Positions 1 through 8,824 of a DNA stretch of 64,000 nt are shown in pieces. The position numbers were made by a program, and so were the translations under genes. The notes below the pieces were generated by a model that saw only the letters and a list, made by a program, of their open reading frames with translations, made no database searches and had not been told where the DNA came from. The stretch's first letter is position 1, and the number at the start of each line of letters is the position of its first letter. Origin of the DNA: Pedobacter ghigonis (GTDB lineage Bacteria; Bacteroidota; Bacteroidia; Sphingobacteriales; Sphingobacteriaceae); the NCBI RefSeq assembly GCF_903166585.1, contig NZ_CAESCM010000007.1:1-64000 (forward strand). Direction: 5' to 3'.

Positions 1-232
1 ATAGTTACCTAAATTTTACCCCATCGATCCTAGTCCTTAATAATGGGTATTACCCTAATTGTTATCTGGTCACTAAGGGAAAAAACGGTAGCGGATTGCA
101 TCATCTCTTAGGCATAAAAACCTTGACAACATAGTAATGTGCCGCTACCGCTTTAGGTAATCTGATATTTAATTTAAGTAAATAAATAGTAGTCTTTCTT
201 AAATAAGAATATATCAAAACAAATCTAAAGGA

Positions 233-735
233 CGATTCTTCTACCGGATCTGTTATGCTGAGCGCAGCGAAGCAGCTCTTTATAGATTGCTTCACGCTAC
301 CCCACCAGCCACCCTTCGGTTCGCAATAATAATCCAGTCTGCGTATTCAGCGTAATCTGTGGGAAATAACTAGCGGAGCCTGTAATGCTGAGGGTTAATT
401 TATTTCATAAAAATCAATATTAGGGACAGCCACTCCAGTGTCGTCATTTCGAGCGGAGTGCAACCTAGTCGAGAAATCTATTTAAAGATCTCTCCATTTC
501 GCTGCGCTTCATCCGATAGCTATCGGATCGAGATGACGATTCTTCTACCGGATCTGTCGTGCTGAGCGCAGCGAAGCATCTCCTTAGTAGATTGCTTCAC
601 GCTACCCCACCAGCAACCCTTCGGTTCGCAATGACGGTTCTTCTACCGGATCTGTCGTGCTGAGCGCAGCGAGGCATCTCCTTAATAGATTGCTTCACGC
701 TGCGCCACCAGCAACCCTTCGGTTCGCAATGACGA
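233..735. repeat. Cluster of REP-like dispersed repeats (three copies of one ~100-bp unit plus one of a second unit)
   Basis: Three related copies of a roughly 100-bp unit lie at about 233-331, 538-637 and 638-735. Each begins near TTCTTCTACCGGATCTGT, continues with GCTGAGCGCAGCGAAGCA and ends near CCCTTCGGTTCGCAATGACG. Between copies 1 and 2, at about 438-538, is a different unit that starts CGTCATTTCGAGCG and ends CGAGATGACGAT; its ends are mutually inverted, so it can fold into a long hairpin. The same second unit recurs at 46150-46232. Such units are known as abundant intergenic palindromes in Pedobacter- and Flavobacterium-type genomes. No gene is visible across 1-1419; one short open frame at 101-295 lies across this repeat and is not credible. 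Confidence 0.8.
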
Positions 736-1142
736 AATGATAATAATTAAATCTGCGTAATCTGAGGGAACTAACCCAAATACGATTAGATTACAAATCC
801 CGACTAACGAGTAGCAGGGTGCTGGGCTTAAGTGGGTATCTACTCCATCGTTTCTTAACCTTTTCTCCGGCCATTCTTAACCCACCGACCGAAAGCTAGC
901 TAAACCTGTGGTATGGGCGGGAGGCAACAGCACTAAGCTTTTACCGATGTTTAACTAAAGCAGGACTAAACATAGGGTTAAGCAGGTATAGCGCAAGCCT
1001 GGCTAAAAGGTGGCCTTAACGTGGAGTAAATGCGGAATAAAGGTGGGGTGTTGTGATGTTTTATGGATTTTTAATCAGATTAACTAAAATGGGATATTAT
1101 TGCTTTTGTTTAACCTAATATACAAAAATTAAGGCTCAGGTA
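736..1142. other. Intergenic DNA without a recognisable gene
   Basis: No plausible reading frame, RNA gene or clean hairpin could be seen here. The stretch 780-1060 is richer in G and C than the AT-rich cassette that follows and contains scattered stop codons in all frames. It could be decayed coding sequence or repeat-derived DNA, but nothing identifies it. Confidence 0.5.
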
Positions 1143-1254
1143 CAAGTCTTAGCTCCAACGCACTGAAAGTACTTCATTAAAACCAATTCCGATCCTAAAA
1201 GCACAAGTCAGGAAGCAGCAATGTTCTACCTACTAAGACTTGCGCTAGAGAGGA
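1143..1254. repeat. Palindrome-ended repeat, left copy flanking the lipoprotein cassette
   Basis: The unit begins CAAGTCTTAG at 1143 and ends with the exact reverse complement CTAAGACTTG followed by CGCTAG, so its ends can pair. Inside it holds a 21-bp block (GTACTTCATT onward) that is identical in the right-hand copy at 2396-2518. The two copies are direct repeats bracketing 1420-2361. Confidence 0.75.
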
Positions 1255-1419
1255 TTAATAAACGTATTGGGTTTCGTGTAAAAAAAGACATTAAAATCAT
1301 AAAACAATTAATATATACACAATCAGGTTTCGATTTGGTGTAAAAAAATTAGTAACCAAAAAATTACAGTTATTTGATTATTATAATTGTGAATATTTAA
1401 ATTAATCCTTTCAAAAACT

Positions 1420-1839
1420 ATGAAAACCAAAACTCTAAAAATGATCCTTTACGCTTTTGTGTTGGGATCTCTAACTTTATCATTATTTTATGCTTGTAAA
1501 AAGAATGAAATTGTTGATAATTCAAAACTTGAACGCTTTACACTTAAAAGCGAAACAAAAGTCCAAAGTTTACCTGATGTTATTAAAAGTAAATCTCTAA
1601 AGGCTTATCTTAATGCAATAACGGAATTAGACCTTTCAACAGTGACTTTATCAAAGGTAAACGAAACAGATACGCTGGAATTTTATAAAATTTTGTATAA
1701 AAACAATCCTGAAAAGGCATTATTTTTATATCATTTTATCAATTCCGATAGTTATCTTCCTTTAGGTATTGAACATACCAACGATAGCGCAACTTCATAT
1801 GATAAAATGATTGTTAGTGATTTGAGAGGGACTGTTTGA
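1420..1839 (+). CDS. Predicted lipoprotein, possibly the first half of a frameshifted gene
   Basis: The first 26 residues form a lipoprotein signal: a lysine-rich start, a hydrophobic stretch, then LSLFYAC-KK, with Cys26 as the likely lipidated residue. The rest (to residue 139) is hydrophilic and I do not recognise a family. The stop TGA at 1837-1839 overlaps the next reading frame. Adding a single T to the TTT run at 1821-1823 would turn the end DLRGTV into DFERDCLNIQEYKNKKYIG and join this frame to the one at 1836-2159 without a stop. So the pair may be one gene of about 245 codons broken by a single-base deletion, or two coupled genes. The AT-rich composition differs from the glycan genes further along. 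Confidence 0.6.
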   Translation: MKTKTLKMILYAFVLGSLTLSLFYACKKNEIVDNSKLERFTLKSETKVQSLPDVIKSKSLKAYLNAITELDLSTVTLSKVNETDTLEFYKILYKNNPEKALFLYHFINSDSYLPLGIEHTNDSATSYDKMIVSDLRGTV

Positions 1840-2159
1840 ATATTCAGGAATATAAGAACAAAAAATATATTGGCTTTGTTAATGATAAGAATCTCGGTGA
1901 TGTAAACGTTAAGATTAGTGGCGGACAACGTGAGAAATTGATGCTTGTAGATCCAAATGGGCCAGCTCAAATGGAAGGTTGCTATGCTTGTATTAATCGT
2001 GTATATAAAGAAACAAATGATAAATGCGCTGCCGACTTTGTCTGCGATATTGGCTGCAGCTTTAATGTTGCCTGCAAAGCACTATTTCTAGCTTCGGCAA
2101 CTGCTGTATGTACCAGTGGAGGTATAGGCCCACGTCCTTGCGGTATATTCCAAGATTAA
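1836..2159 (+). CDS. Cysteine-rich product; C-terminal half of a frameshifted lipoprotein or a coupled gene
   Basis: If translated independently it would need a TTG start at 1836 overlapping the stop of the preceding gene; no ATG is available before the conserved-looking part, so a frameshift is at least as likely. The C-terminal 60 residues contain eight cysteines, beginning GCYACINRVYK and continuing through DKCAADFVCDIGCSFNVAC to a small-residue hydrophobic stretch ending AVCTSGGIGPRPCG. If the upstream lipoprotein signal belongs to the same protein these cysteines would be exported and could be disulphide-bonded. I do not recognise the family; the small, cysteine-rich end recalls secreted peptides, but that is only a resemblance. 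Confidence 0.5.
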   Translation: MNIQEYKNKKYIGFVNDKNLGDVNVKISGGQREKLMLVDPNGPAQMEGCYACINRVYKETNDKCAADFVCDIGCSFNVACKALFLASATAVCTSGGIGPRPCGIFQD

Positions 2160-2175
2160 CTAAAATAAACTTACT

Positions 2176-2361
2176 ATGAAAAAGATACTTTATATTGTTA
2201 TTGCAGCGTTCACCTTGTCAAGTGTTGGAATACTTATGTTTGTTAATGACGCTGACCCTAATATTTCAAGGTTAGTCATAGTCATATCGATGATCTTGAA
2301 CGTAACATGGGTAATTATGTTAATTATAAAACTCCGGAAACCAGCGAACCATTTTAAGTAA
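2176..2361 (+). CDS. Small membrane protein with two predicted transmembrane segments
   Basis: A 61-residue product starting with ATG 16 bases after the cysteine-rich frame. Residues 4-23 (ILYIVIAAFTLSSVGILMFV) and about 31-52 are hydrophobic, separated by a short polar loop NDADPN, and the end is basic. The spacing suggests co-transcription with the two frames upstream. A partner or immunity role for the lipoprotein is possible but nothing in the sequence proves it. No family recognised. Confidence 0.5.
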   Translation: MKKILYIVIAAFTLSSVGILMFVNDADPNISRLVIVISMILNVTWVIMLIIKLRKPANHFK

Positions 2362-2395
2362 GCCTGTAACAAAATTATTAAAGCCCACTCTGACG

Positions 2396-2518
2396 CAAGT
2401 CTTAGCACCCATAACCTGCGTAACGGACTGAATGTACTTCATTAAAACCAATTCGGATATTATAAGTACAAGTCGACCAAACCGCAACCCTGTCCGCTAG
2501 GACCTGCGCTAGTGAGGT
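2396..2518. repeat. Palindrome-ended repeat, right copy flanking the lipoprotein cassette
   Basis: Direct repeat of 1143-1254. It starts CAAGTCTTAGC and ends CTAGGACCTGCGCTAG. Its right arm differs from that of the left copy, but some changes (A-T to G-C type) keep pairing with its own left arm, which suggests the fold is maintained. The right end runs to the stop of the minus-strand gene at 2509. Confidence 0.7.
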
Positions 2519-2802
2519 AGAAACTTCAAAACCAATTCTTCCCATTCCTGATCGAGGCTTTGCGAAGGAAAGGGCTGTGCTGCTTTCCTGTACCAGTAAC
2601 CTGCATTAAATTCATCACCTTCTTTGCGATGCAGGTAGGCATGAACATGTGCTGACTCCTGATCACTGAGGTGATCGACGAGGTTGTGGGCTTTATCCCA
2701 TGCTCCTTTTCCATCATACCACAATGCCTTAACCTGAGCAGAAAGCGCAGCATCCGGAAAATCGTTTGTTAAAGTCTTTTTAAATTCTGCTATACTTCTC
2801 AT
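2509..2802 (-). CDS. Small hypothetical protein
   Basis: A soluble product of 97 residues from MRSIAEFKKTL (a second ATG two codons earlier, at 2808, is also possible). It has no signal peptide or membrane segment. It is rich in helix-forming residues with aromatic patches such as NAGYWYRKAAQPFPS, reminiscent of a short TPR-like helical hairpin protein seen in other Bacteroidota, but I cannot name a family or function. It stands alone and ends inside the right cassette repeat, so that repeat provides its last codons. Confidence 0.6.
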   Translation of the reverse strand: MRSIAEFKKTLTNDFPDAALSAQVKALWYDGKGAWDKAHNLVDHLSDQESAHVHAYLHRKEGDEFNAGYWYRKAAQPFPSQSLDQEWEELVLKFLPH

Positions 2803-3045
2803 GAGCAATCATGTAATATCGTGATTCGAAAATGTTCATTGTAGTTAAAGGTTTTTGCGTCCTGCTACTCAATTGTGTTTAACCTGGTTTCAAATATAAC
2901 TTAAATTAAGCATGCTAGTTTGCCATACCCATAGCTTTCTTAATGAACCTTGCACAAGCGCGCTATTTACTACCCCACCTGTGCAAGTTCAGTCATTCAT
3001 CACTTACTTAAATTAAACTGCGATAACAATCATATTAACAAACAG

Positions 3046-5403
3046 TTATTTGGCTGCTATAACCTCCGGACTGCTTATGGTTTTAATGATAAACCTGTTG
3101 ATGATTTCGCTCTCTTCAGTAAATCCACAATCAAATTTGATGGTGTGTTTACCGGTTTTTAAGGCTGGAACAGGCTGTTTTAAAGTAATTTCTTTTTTAA
3201 AACCGCCTTTGCTGTTGTAAACCTTAACTGTTGTACCATTGCATACAATAGAGTTTCCGGCTTCAAATTCGCCGGGTAGTTCCAACTTAAAGTAACCATC
3301 CAGCTCTAACCACGGATTGCTGATCACGCCTTCTTTGCCGGTAAATGTAAGCGTAAAGTTTAAAGGCTGCTCTGCATTGCTGTTGGTAAATTGCCACTCT
3401 GAAAAGGTAGGTTGCCCCGGCTGTAGTAGCTGCTTGGCATGTTCAAACTTTATTTTTTTAAATGGATACAGTTTCCAGCCCTGGCTATGTTGTTCGAGAT
3501 GGAAATCGTTTTCAGGATTTTTTAAGCGGCTAAGCTGGTCGGCACTAAAAATGTTCTTTTTGTAAGCTTCCTGCCAAAGTTTAATGAGTGCGAGTAACTG
3601 ACTCGTATTTGGATTCTTTTGCAGGTTTTTATAACGCGCAACCAAAGCAAAACCTGCATGATAACCGGCAGCCCGGGCCATCATCCATTCTATATCCTCA
3701 GCGGTGGTTGTAGAGGATAGTAAAAACCATCCCAGCATGTTTGGCATATAATTTCTTTCGAGAAAAGGCTGATTTTCTAACCTGTAATCGCCCTGCGACT
3801 CGCGAAATCCGCCGTACCAGGGCTCACCCCAGTTCCAGTAATGGCAAATGTGCCAGTAGTAGTGACTAGATCTGCTGGTACCGTTAACCAAAGTGTGTTT
3901 GGTATCTTTAAAAACCTTCTCGGCAAAAGCCTGCATACCATAATCACCTTCCCCGGCCGATAAACAACCTTCGTGTCCGTCGAAATCCATTTGCGAAATG
4001 CCTGTTTCGTTAAAGAAGCGACCTAAATTACCGGCAATTTCCTGTTGAAGGTTAAAATTGGTAAAGAGTGTATTGTAAGGATAATCCATCATCATCCCAA
4101 TCGCTGTTCCTTTGGCATGTGCAAGGGCTTTGGTGCCATAAGCCCCACGCTGGCAATCGAGTAATTTATAAGGAGCGGTAGCCGTTACTTCGCGGAAACG
4201 GATAATTTCATCGCCGATAAGCACTGCGTGTAGTGTACTTGGCTTTATATTTTTAAAATACTCGTTGGATTCGACTGTAATTTCGGTAGCTGTTGGTGCT
4301 ATTTCTTCGGTTAAGATGGAGCTACCGGTTAAAGCAAGCCGCTTGTCGGGCACTGGTGTAACATAAGGATCGTTGGTGTTCACAAAATTACTAAGGGTGT
4401 GTACGCCAATACGGATGCCTTTTTTCGATGCCTTATCTACACAAACTTTCATACCTGCGTTGCCATGTGGAAAGGCGGTTGGGTTTAAAATAAAATGTCC
4501 CCACGATTGAAAGGGTCCCTCCTGGTAGAGCGACATTAGTCCTGCCTGCTGCGTATAGTTCAACATAGAATCGATATTGCTTTCGTCGAAATCAGAAATC
4601 ATGTAGGCTCTTCCGGTTTCGGGCGACTGTTTGTGCCAAACGCCATTAATTAAGGGGTGTGGCAAGCCTTCGGCAAGTTCGATTGCACCAATACGCGTTA
4701 ATACCTCATTTTCAGGCGCTCCAAAAAGTGCAATTTTCGAACCTACAGTGGTTTCGTTTGCAATTGCCTTAACCGGCATATTTGGATATTGGTTCCATAC
4801 GGTATGTATCCTGTCTTGTGAGCGATCGAGACTAAAGGCCTGCAAACTACTGCCATAAGGCTGACTTACCGCTACCGAACCTCTTGAATAATCGGCTCCT
4901 TCTGCATTATTAAGCACACCGCCCAGCGTTTTTACATTTAAAGTTTGAAGTCCAATGGCATAACTTCCATCGCGCACTACACCAACCACTTCGCCAATGG
5001 TTTTACCAATTAGGGTTGGATAGGGTCCCCAAATCACTGCGTTTACTTTATCTTTTGCACTTAAACGTATCAATTCAAAAACCAGGTGGCTTTTCTTCTG
5101 GATAATTTTAACATCGGCAGTAATTTTCGAACCTGCAAAAGTCAGCGTAAGGGTGCCCGATTTACCATTAAATGCAGCTTGCGTTGGTTCCTCCCACTGC
5201 TGGCCGGTTTGAATTTGTAATAAGGATGCCTTTACTCCGCCAGCCAGATAGTTCTTGCCGGTTTTAGGGTTTAACAGGGTGGTAATTTGTCCTGAAGGGG
5301 AAATGTTCAGGGCAAGATCCTCGGTTTTTAGTTGTGTAGACTGTGCCCGGCTACTCAGAAAATGGAGCAGCAGTACAAAATTAATCAATAGTGTTTTTTT
5401 CAT
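3046..5403 (-). CDS. Secreted glycosidase-like protein of unknown family (paralogue of the gene at 23864)
   Basis: A start at 5403 gives a clean Sec signal peptide (MKKTLLINFVLLLHFLSSRAQS); an in-frame ATG at 5448 would put 15 polar residues before it. The 785-residue protein has an N-terminal beta-rich region of about 250 residues with EVVGVVRDGSYAIG, then a barrel-like region starting near LINGVWHKQSPETG, an inserted small domain with LLDCQRGAYGTKALAHAKGT (about 405-425), and a DFDGHEG motif near residue 472. A C-terminal beta-sandwich of about 150 residues may bind carbohydrate. The paralogue shares the order of these blocks and the DFDGxE motif, so Asp/Glu there are the best catalytic candidates. 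I infer a periplasmic glycan-cleaving enzyme; I do not know a CAZy family for it. Two copies of the locus element lie upstream. Confidence 0.75.
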   Translation of the reverse strand: MKKTLLINFVLLLHFLSSRAQSTQLKTEDLALNISPSGQITTLLNPKTGKNYLAGGVKASLLQIQTGQQWEEPTQAAFNGKSGTLTLTFAGSKITADVKIIQKKSHLVFELIRLSAKDKVNAVIWGPYPTLIGKTIGEVVGVVRDGSYAIGLQTLNVKTLGGVLNNAEGADYSRGSVAVSQPYGSSLQAFSLDRSQDRIHTVWNQYPNMPVKAIANETTVGSKIALFGAPENEVLTRIGAIELAEGLPHPLINGVWHKQSPETGRAYMISDFDESNIDSMLNYTQQAGLMSLYQEGPFQSWGHFILNPTAFPHGNAGMKVCVDKASKKGIRIGVHTLSNFVNTNDPYVTPVPDKRLALTGSSILTEEIAPTATEITVESNEYFKNIKPSTLHAVLIGDEIIRFREVTATAPYKLLDCQRGAYGTKALAHAKGTAIGMMMDYPYNTLFTNFNLQQEIAGNLGRFFNETGISQMDFDGHEGCLSAGEGDYGMQAFAEKVFKDTKHTLVNGTSRSSHYYWHICHYWNWGEPWYGGFRESQGDYRLENQPFLERNYMPNMLGWFLLSSTTTAEDIEWMMARAAGYHAGFALVARYKNLQKNPNTSQLLALIKLWQEAYKKNIFSADQLSRLKNPENDFHLEQHSQGWKLYPFKKIKFEHAKQLLQPGQPTFSEWQFTNSNAEQPLNFTLTFTGKEGVISNPWLELDGYFKLELPGEFEAGNSIVCNGTTVKVYNSKGGFKKEITLKQPVPALKTGKHTIKFDCGFTEESEIINRFIIKTISSPEVIAAK

Positions 5404-5495
5404 GAATTTGTTTGTGTGTGGTTTATTAAAATGATGATCGATGATCACATCACTGCTAAATTAGCCAATTTACAGCCCTCAAAACTGATGGTAAA

Positions 5496-5520
5496 TTGAC
5501 CAATACCGATGTTTTATTTG
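5496..5520 (-). promoter_or_regulatory. Locus element copy 1, upstream of the 800-residue glycosidase-like gene
   Basis: Reads TTGACCAATACCGATGTTTT then ATTTG on the plus strand, about 95 bases upstream of the start at 5403. It matches the copies at 5739, 13026, 20805 and 26284 in sequence, orientation and position before a gene. Probable operator or activator site; the regulator is not proven. Confidence 0.6.
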
Positions 5521-5738
5521 CAGCCGCATACTTGTAATACCCTAAAATTGGACAGCATTTACCTTTAATTCTGGCGTTCTATTTTTTTACAATAGGTTTT
5601 AGAATACCTGCATTATTTACCAAAAACTCCTCCCAACCAAATGGCCGGGAAGAGCTTGTATGCTTAATCCAAGAGCGAATAAGGGATGATTTGTCTGGCC
5701 TAAATTAGAAACAGCGCTCTTTAAAAACTCCTCAAATT

Positions 5739-5762
5739 TTGACTTTTACCGATGCTTTTTTG
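5739..5762 (-). promoter_or_regulatory. Locus element copy 2, same intergenic region
   Basis: Reads TTGACTTTTACCGATGCTTT then TTTG, about 340 bases upstream of the start at 5403 and 40 bases beyond the GH97 stop. It is the second copy in the 398-bp gap 5404-5801, which otherwise shows no gene. Two sites before one gene could allow cooperative binding. Confidence 0.5.
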
Positions 5763-5801
5763 ATGATATAAAATCCTATCGGCCTTGAGTTTAAAATCGT
5801 T

Positions 5802-7715
5802 CTACTTGTTTAAGGCTTTAATAACTATGGCCGCACCATTTTTGTTCTTTAAATCAATATCTAAAACAGTTGCCGAATCTACTTTCATCCGTCTGATCAG
5901 GATTTTAGTATCTGTTTGCAGGCTGGCATCGTCGGCATAAATTGTGGCTTCATATTTTACATTCTTTTTTAAAAAACTGAAAGCTAAACTGAACTTCCTG
6001 GCCTCATCTGTTAAAGTACCTACATACCAGTTATTGCCACTCCTTCGGGCAATGGTTGCATAAGCGCCAATTTTGCCATTGAGCACACGGGTATCATCCC
6101 ATACGGTTGGTAAATCATCGTAAAAGGCCAGATCTGGAATTTCTGTGATTACCGGCACTGTTGCTTTTGCCGCCGAAATATTGGTCCCTGCTCCGCCTTT
6201 ACCCAAGGGCGAACCAGCAGGCCGATCGTACCAATACACAAACTGCCAGGGACTATAAATACAGATGGCTTTAGCCATTTGCGAAGCATGTGAGCCCATT
6301 TGGTCTACCCTCGGGGCGAAATAACAATTGGTAGCATCGGCAGCGCCGGCCAGCATACGCGTAAATATGGTAATTAAGGCCTGCCTGTTATCGGGGCTTT
6401 CTTCATCGCCCCTCACCCCCTCCTGGGTTATTAAATTGGGATAAGTACGCGAGTAACCGGTTGGGCGGTAATCGTCGTGAATATCGAGCATCAGCTGATG
6501 AGCTGCAGCCTTTCGGATGGCTTCGTGCAGCCAGGTAATATGCGCTTGCGAGCTTACATTCACAAAACCATACTTGATGCCTTTTACGCCCCATGATTTG
6601 TACAAAGGAAGAATGGTATCGAGTTGTTTTGACAGCGCCCTTTGGTTAACGTAGAGTATAATACCTACGCCCTTCTGCTTTCCATAATCAATAATTTCGT
6701 GCAGGTTTAAAGGTCCAGGAGATCTGGAAGTATCGACATTAACAGCCAATGCGCTGGCCGCGTTATCGTATTCGTGCCCGTACCAGCCAGCATCAAACTC
6801 TACATAGCTGAGCTTATGCTTAGCGGCAAAATCGATACAGGCTTTGCCTCCGGTAGTGGTTAAAGTAACCTCGCGAATTACCTTACCGGGTTTTATCCAC
6901 GATACATCTTTTATAGCATTCGGCTTATTTAAGTTTAATAATAAATAATTATTTTCCAACAGTTTAGCTTCAGAACCGGCAATCATTACATAACGCCATG
7001 GAGTAGAAAAACTTCGATCAAAAACTACTTTTCCTTTGAGCGCAGCCAGTAGTAATAAGCTGTCGGTAGCAGCACGGCTAAACCTCATCTGTGTATAATC
7101 GGTTAAAGCGGCCTCGCCCAAAGCCACAAAACAACCGGGACGCGTTCTAATTACATAAGGCCGCTCCGTTTCATTCATAGTTTTACTAACCTTCCCTGCT
7201 ACGTAGCTTGCCTGCGAGTGCTGAGCAATCCAGGATGGGTGATCTTCGGTAAACTGAAAGCCGGTAAGCTCGCGGGTAATGGTTAAAGGCTTGTTAGTAT
7301 TGATGTTATACCTGAAAGCCAGTCCTTCATTGTACACGCGGCAATCGATAGAAAAAGAGCGAAAAGGCTTAGTTGTTTCTTTTAATTGAATGGTAACCGC
7401 GCGGTAATGATCCCGATAGCTATCCCGTTCGCCATAAACAGGTTTCCAGCTGGTATTAATTAATTTTTCTTTAGCCAAAACCAGCTGAAGGTGATTGGAT
7501 AAAGGCAGTTGATGCTCAAATTCAAAACCCATAGGTGAAGCAGCAAGTACGACCTGCCCTTTAAAATTAACCCTATAAGTTAACCCAGGTTTATCGGCAG
7601 TACCTGTACTTAAGGTTAATTCGATCTGCTTATCGGGACTTAAAATTTTGATTTCCCTGGCCTTTACAATTAACGACAGGAAGATAAATAACACTATGGG
7701 AATTAATTTTTTCAT
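5802..7715 (-). CDS. GH97 glycoside hydrolase, SusB-like
   Basis: 637 residues with a signal peptide ending near LIVKA. The N-terminal beta-sandwich carries RVYNEGLAFRYNI, typical of GH97, followed by a (beta/alpha)8 barrel (YVEFDAGWYGHE near 305) and a C-terminal beta domain. GH97 members are calcium-dependent alpha-glucosidases or alpha-galactosidases of the periplasm. Retaining members have an aspartate nucleophile in a strand whose counterpart here reads GIKYGFVNVSS (about 380), with glycine instead; that fits the inverting SusB type. The stretches LDIHDDYRPTG (about 408) and QEGVRGDEE (about 432) match the positions of the acidic residues of inverting enzymes, although the first is Asp where SusB has Glu. 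The gene is divergent from the AraC regulator, with a 216-bp promoter region between them. Confidence 0.9.
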   Translation of the reverse strand: MKKLIPIVLFIFLSLIVKAREIKILSPDKQIELTLSTGTADKPGLTYRVNFKGQVVLAASPMGFEFEHQLPLSNHLQLVLAKEKLINTSWKPVYGERDSYRDHYRAVTIQLKETTKPFRSFSIDCRVYNEGLAFRYNINTNKPLTITRELTGFQFTEDHPSWIAQHSQASYVAGKVSKTMNETERPYVIRTRPGCFVALGEAALTDYTQMRFSRAATDSLLLLAALKGKVVFDRSFSTPWRYVMIAGSEAKLLENNYLLLNLNKPNAIKDVSWIKPGKVIREVTLTTTGGKACIDFAAKHKLSYVEFDAGWYGHEYDNAASALAVNVDTSRSPGPLNLHEIIDYGKQKGVGIILYVNQRALSKQLDTILPLYKSWGVKGIKYGFVNVSSQAHITWLHEAIRKAAAHQLMLDIHDDYRPTGYSRTYPNLITQEGVRGDEESPDNRQALITIFTRMLAGAADATNCYFAPRVDQMGSHASQMAKAICIYSPWQFVYWYDRPAGSPLGKGGAGTNISAAKATVPVITEIPDLAFYDDLPTVWDDTRVLNGKIGAYATIARRSGNNWYVGTLTDEARKFSLAFSFLKKNVKYEATIYADDASLQTDTKILIRRMKVDSATVLDIDLKNKNGAAIVIKALNK

Positions 7716-7931
7716 GGTTTATTTTCACTAATGAAACAACTATTTATATACACTAAAAAAACATTGATCGAACAAAACATTATTTTAAATAAATTAAAAA
7801 AGCATACTTAAAACCTGCACTAAACGTTAAACTAGTCAAATAAAATTTCAACTAAACACCGTAATATAATCATAAATATGCTTGCGTATTTCAGCTAAAA
7901 TGGTGATATTTAAGCGGTAGAAATACATTTT

Positions 7932-8792
7932 ATGGAATACAGATACGAGAACTTTAACTTTCCACCTAACCAATCATTCACCATTCGCACTGAGCCACTT
8001 GAATTGATCAAGTACACGCACATGAAGTGCCACCTCAACTTTGAAATTGCACTGATTGAAAATTGTGAAGGCAAACGATTTATTGGAGACCATACCGGAG
8101 ATTTTAAAGGATCTGATTTAATATTGATGGGCGGCTATCTGCCACATTGCTGGCAATATTATGGAAGTGTAAACAGCTACCAGCAACCCCGTGTTACTGT
8201 AGTTCATTTTTTTCCTGATTTTTTAGGTAAGGATTTACTGGATAAACCCGAAGCCCGCCATTTAAAGGAGTTGTTTCACAATGCTTCTAAAGGAATCCGT
8301 TTTACCGGCAATACCTTAGAAACAGCAAAAAACCTGTTGCAGGAAATGCTGATTACCAAGGGGCTGCACCGGGCCTCCCTAATGTTGCATTTGCTCGATG
8401 TATTGGCGCAATCGGGCGAGTATTCTATCTTGGCAACCCCGGGTTTTAACATCGTCGATAACTCTGCCGATGCGGATAAAATCAACCTGATTTACGATTA
8501 CATTTTCAAAAATTTCAAAGAAACGATTTCACTTTCGCATGTAGCGAGCTTAGTAAATATGAATCCGGCTGCTTTTTGCCGCTTCTTTAAAGCTAAAACG
8601 AACCGAACCCTACTCGATTTTATTAAGGAGGTACGGATTGGCTTTGCCGCCAAACTACTCATTGAAGGCACCTGCAATGTAAGCGAGGCCTGCTACAACA
8701 GCGGTCACAATAATCTGTCGAACTTTAACAAACACTTTAAAGAAATTAAAGGTCAGTCGCCCAGGTCGTTTGTAAAAGAGTATGCAGATTAA
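7932..8792 (+). CDS. AraC-family transcriptional regulator
   Basis: 286 residues without membrane segments. The first 150 form a cupin-like sensor (HLNFEIALIENCEGKRFIGD, then GSDLILMGGYLPHCW), and residues 195-283 hold the double helix-turn-helix of AraC proteins (LSHVASLVNMNPAAFCRFFK and NVSEACYNSGHNNLSNFNKHFK). Such proteins usually activate sugar genes when the ligand is bound. It is the only regulator inside PUL1 and the only plus-strand gene there, divergent from GH97 and convergent with the mutarotase operon. I infer that it controls the locus, possibly through the repeated element found before four minus-strand units, but binding is untested. Confidence 0.9.
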   Translation: MEYRYENFNFPPNQSFTIRTEPLELIKYTHMKCHLNFEIALIENCEGKRFIGDHTGDFKGSDLILMGGYLPHCWQYYGSVNSYQQPRVTVVHFFPDFLGKDLLDKPEARHLKELFHNASKGIRFTGNTLETAKNLLQEMLITKGLHRASLMLHLLDVLAQSGEYSILATPGFNIVDNSADADKINLIYDYIFKNFKETISLSHVASLVNMNPAAFCRFFKAKTNRTLLDFIKEVRIGFAAKLLIEGTCNVSEACYNSGHNNLSNFNKHFKEIKGQSPRSFVKEYAD

Positions 8793-8795
8793 ATG

Positions 8796-8824
8796 ATTAA
8801 TCCCTAATCAGCTTAGGGATTAAT
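8796..8824. terminator. Bidirectional terminator hairpin between convergent genes
   Basis: Perfect 12-bp arms ATTAATCCCTAA and TTAGGGATTAAT around a 5-base loop. It begins just after the AraC stop and contains the stop codon of the mutarotase gene on the other strand. It is AT-rich with A- and T-rich flanks, fitting termination from both sides. Confidence 0.75.

Noticed and set aside
101..295. A 64-codon minus-strand reading frame
   Set aside because: It spans the first REP-like copy and has no protein-like pattern.
938..951. TTTTACCGATGTTT as a sixth copy of the PUL1 element
   Set aside because: Only the core matches; TTGA and the TTTG end are missing and no minus-strand gene follows at a suitable distance.
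1143..2518. Flanking repeats as integron attC sites
   Set aside because: The ends do not show the RYYYAAC/GTTRRRY core pair and there is no integrase gene in the window.
5404..5448. ATG at 5448 as the start of the 800-residue gene
   Set aside because: It would place 15 polar residues before a normal signal peptide that begins with Met-Lys-Lys at 5403.
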